This document shows, one piece after another, positions 62,127 through 64,000 of a stretch of DNA of 64,000 bases. Positions within the stretch are counted from its first letter, which is position 1, and each line of letters opens with the position of its first letter. Origin of the DNA: TMED27 sp963922705 (GTDB taxonomy: Bacteria > Pseudomonadota > Alphaproteobacteria > Micavibrionales > Micavibrionaceae); the NCBI GenBank assembly GCA_963922705.1, contig CAWUJS010000002.1:8348-72347 (forward strand). Reading direction: 5' to 3'. The notes under the pieces are model-generated. The model saw only the letters and a program-made list of their open reading frames with translations, searched no databases and was not told the DNA's origin. The position numbers and the translations under genes are program-made.

Positions 62127-62808
62127 TAGCCCATCAGAGCATACAACAGATCTGGTCGATTTTCTGGTTACACGGAACGTTCCTGCGATACTTTTCGTGC
62201 GTGGCGATTTGCTGGAGAAAAATCCGCTTCCCATTGAATATGCGATTCAAAATGACTTGACGATCGGCAATCATTCTTATGCCCATAAACCCGCCGGTTA
62301 CATGGAGCCACAAGAATGGGCAAATGATTTAGAGCTATGCGAGCATTTGATAGAGGCGGCATATCGCAGACTGGATATTGAACGACAAGCAAAATATTAC
62401 CGCTTTCCCTATATTGACCGCGGAGATGGCATTAAACATGAGCAAACCGATCAATCGACAATTCAAGAAAACAATAAAACACAAATCTTGCAAGATTATC
62501 TGCATGAGCAACATTTTTACCAGCAATTTAAAAAGATGCCGCGCTCATATCCAAAACGTGCGTATGATTGCCTTTATACCTTTACAACCCGTGACTGGAT
62601 GCTCAATGACAAGCATCGCGGAAAACATGCAGTGAAGTCGCTGGATGATCTCAAAGCGCGGGTTGATGCGGATGAAATGCTTAAAAATGAAGAGCACCAT
62701 CATGTCATTCTCATGCATGACCAACCCGGCAATCACGAAGAGGTTTGTGCCCTGATTGATTATTTTCTAGAAAAAAACTTCGAGTTTCTTGACGTTTCAA
62801 CGCGATAG
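62098..62808 (+). CDS. Polysaccharide deacetylase (NodB-type)
   Basis: The 236-residue protein has the NodB metal motifs: Asp pair in YLTIDDSPSEHT, NHSYAHKPAG (HxxxH) and RFPYIDRGDG. There is no signal peptide, so it acts in the cytoplasm or is exported by another route. The substrate is unknown; such enzymes remove acetyl groups from N-acetylated sugars. It is translationally coupled to glucokinase. Confidence 0.9.
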   Translation: MPKAYLTIDDSPSEHTTDLVDFLVTRNVPAILFVRGDLLEKNPLPIEYAIQNDLTIGNHSYAHKPAGYMEPQEWANDLELCEHLIEAAYRRLDIERQAKYYRFPYIDRGDGIKHEQTDQSTIQENNKTQILQDYLHEQHFYQQFKKMPRSYPKRAYDCLYTFTTRDWMLNDKHRGKHAVKSLDDLKARVDADEMLKNEEHHHVILMHDQPGNHEEVCALIDYFLEKNFEFLDVSTR

Positions 62809-62828
62809 GTTTAAACATCTCTAATCAA

Positions 62829-62902
62829 GCGGGTGTAGCTTAGTGGTAAAGCTCCAGCCTTCCAAGCTGGCTACGAGGGTTCGATTCCCTTCACCCGCTC
62901 CA
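62829..62902 (+). tRNA. tRNA-Gly(UCC)
   Basis: GCGGGTG and CACCCGC form the acceptor stem; TTCGATT is the T loop; the anticodon loop CTTCCAA has UCC at positions 34-36. The CCA end is encoded (62900-62902). Structure is complete. Confidence 0.97.
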
Positions 62903-62982
62903 ACTTTCCGTACATGTCTTAGCCAAATTTCAATCAATAGCCTGCTAACCGTTCTAGCGATAACTTTCTGCGACACAAAAAA

Positions 62983-63011
62983 TTGACATATCAAAAATTT
63001 TGGATTATTAT
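62983..63011 (+). promoter_or_regulatory. Strong promoter of the split gene
   Basis: A perfect TTGACA (62983-62988) and TATTAT (63006-63011) are 17 bases apart, about 40 bases before the ATG of the split gene. This is one of the best sigma-70-type promoters in the window. Confidence 0.75.
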
Positions 63012-63050
63012 CGCAACATATCGAGATATATTAATCAGGAACAGATAAAA

Positions 63051-63823
63051 ATGCACGCATTAGAAAAAGCAAAAGCATCACTGGAAACTTTGCAAAACAC
63101 GGACGAAACTTTGCAGGCGCGTTTAGAATCATTCGATGAATTCAAAGGTGATCTGCAGAAAGTAAAAAAGTAGCCTTTTCTTCACAAGATCCAGGATTAC
63201 AAAACTTTGTAAGTCAGGGAAATGAAATCATATTATCCCAAGCTGTCGCTTTGGGGAAAGAATGTATTGACTATGTAAGAGCCAATCTGGGAACACCTGA
63301 AGCCAATGAACTTTTACGAGAATATTCTAGCTTAAAGAGTTTTTTGACTTGTTTAGGCGCCATAAGCAAACTTCAGGAATTGTATGAATCTACAGGGACA
63401 CAACCGGAAACTTTTGGCTATAATTTACTTTTAGCTGATCATTATTTTTATAAGATAGAAAGAATATCACATGAAAATTTAACTCCAATTGATATGAAGA
63501 AATTCCTATATATCACAAACAATTTACAAGAAGCTGGTCGTGATGTGGAATCTCCTGATGCGTATGAAGGGTTATCTTTTACAAAAGACGACCTTGATTA
63601 TCTAAGAAGACAAAGCGCGTTTCGTGTTGCAAAAAATGCTTATGATTCTATTGGTACGCCAAAATACAGAGATCGTCAGCAAGCAGAGTTATTGCAGACA
63701 GTTTTTCAAATGGCAGCGCTTGCAGATGGCTCAGCGGGTGATCGCGAGGTCGCAAGCCGTCTCAATATAGCGCTGGAAGAATTTTCACAAACGCAAGATA
63801 TTTTATGGGGACTAGAAGCTTAG
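63051..63823 (+). CDS. Unknown protein encoded in two frames joined at A_AAA_AAG (frameshift)
   Basis: ATG 63051, with AGGA upstream, reads 40 codons (MHALEKAKASLETLQNTDET ... DLQKVKK) to TAG at 63171. The last sense codons are GTA AAA AAG, i.e. the slippery heptamer A_AAA_AAG (63164-63170). One step back, the -1 frame reads on without a break through VAFSSQDPGLQNF to the stop at 63823. The joined product has 257 residues, helical, with no recognised domain. An SD-like AGGTG (63146-63150) lies 13 bases before the heptamer. The downstream part alone lacks a good start. Either programmed -1 frameshifting or a one-A deletion explains it. Confidence 0.7.
63164..63170 (+). promoter_or_regulatory. 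Slippery heptamer A_AAA_AAG
   Basis: In the zero frame it is read GTA AAA AAG followed at once by the UAG stop. The same heptamer drives -1 frameshifting in E. coli dnaX. A small TTACAA/TTGTAA hairpin lies 27 bases downstream (63197-63212). Confidence 0.6.
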
Positions 63824-63830
63824 AAATAAC

Positions 63831-63940
63831 GCTTCGAGCAAGCCGCCGTTTAAACGAACCCGCACGCCGGGTTTCCTGAATATTCGTTCCATATTAAACC
63901 AATGTCGCTTTGCCGGGCAAGTGCGAGGCGGCTCGAAGGC
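63831..63940. repeat. Palindromic repeat-like segment between the split gene and the second tRNA copy
   Basis: GCTTCGAGCAAGCCGCC (63831-63847) is an imperfect mirror of GGCGGCTCGAAGGC (63927-63940). Inside is the hairpin AACCCG-CACGC-CGGGTT (63857-63873). This may end the gene's transcript, or be another dispersed palindrome. Confidence 0.45.
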
Positions 63941-63943
63941 CGA

Positions 63944-64000
63944 AGGGGTGTAGCTTAGTGGTAAAGCTCCAGCCTTCCAAGCTGGCTACGAGGGTTCGAT
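63944..64000 (+). tRNA. Second tRNA-Gly(UCC) copy, cut by window end
   Basis: Bases 63946-64000 are identical to 62831-62885 of the first tRNA-Gly (55 bases, to the window end). The first two acceptor bases differ (AG, against GC). The 3' part is not visible, so a full gene, a variant or an att-like partial copy remain open. Confidence 0.75.

Overview
The window is a chromosomal segment of an alphaproteobacterium of moderate to low GC. Markers that say so are divK-pleD, an EipB (DUF1849) homologue with its two family cysteines, the tilS-ftsH-glmM and hisZ-purA gene orders, the rnd-kdsD-lptC-lptA-lptB block, and a topA-rnr-rpmG string. Most genes are housekeeping and intact. No phage, transposase or CRISPR array was seen. 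I cannot name the genus; a Dot/Icm-type (type IVB) secretion cassette suggests a lineage that interacts with other cells.

Layout. 1-2.3 kb: rpoB (cut by the window edge), rplL and rplJ on the minus strand, with an attenuator-like rplJ leader. 2.3-6.3 kb: accessory block (HTH regulator, GNAT-like protein with an Asn-Gly microsatellite tail, two unknown genes). 6.4-15.2 kb: pyrB, plsY, dprA, topA, rnr, rpmG and a prepilin peptidase; this stretch carries several palindromic repeats, one inserted in frame inside rnr, and pyrC is not next to pyrB. 15.5-18.7 kb: a small unannotated ORF, eipB, divK, pleD. 18.7-23 kb: dotD-dotC-dotB preceded by a lytic transglycosylase and a proline-rich protein with a repeated PMxFF motif. 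23-28.2 kb: uracil-DNA glycosylase, rpoZ, ABC ATPase, SCO1, then a TPP riboswitch in front of a tautomerase-like gene and thiC. 28.4-33.6 kb: LPS export and Kdo genes with an O-antigen ligase-like protein.

33.8-39.6 kb is a second accessory region: a receiver protein with degenerate GGDEF, a 111-aa protein behind a terminator hairpin, nrdB, a small hydrophobic protein divergent from a secreted protein, and an SNase-membrane-coiled-coil protein. 39.7-46.4 kb: purA, hisZ, glmM, ftsH, tilS. 46.5-54.2 kb: secreted HExxH protein, hybrid kinase plus receiver, YjbH-like protein, TetR-MscS pair with a clear operator. 54.3-56.2 kb: an Xre regulator divergent from a probably leaderless 40-aa ORF sharing a perfect palindrome, plus two unknown genes. 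56.3-62.8 kb: typA, an OmpR/EnvZ-type two-component pair, moeB-rhodanese, glucokinase, polysaccharide deacetylase.

The last 1.2 kb is the most unusual part. Two copies of a tRNA-Gly(UCC) sequence (at least 55 identical bases, the second cut by the window end) flank a strong promoter and a gene split into two frames exactly at A_AAA_AAG followed by UAG. This looks like either programmed -1 frameshifting or a fresh one-base deletion. Thiamine appears twice in the window (TPP riboswitch-thiC and a MoeB/ThiF-type E1 enzyme). Envelope biogenesis recurs through lptABC, kdsD, eipB, plsY, glmM, mscS and yjbH.
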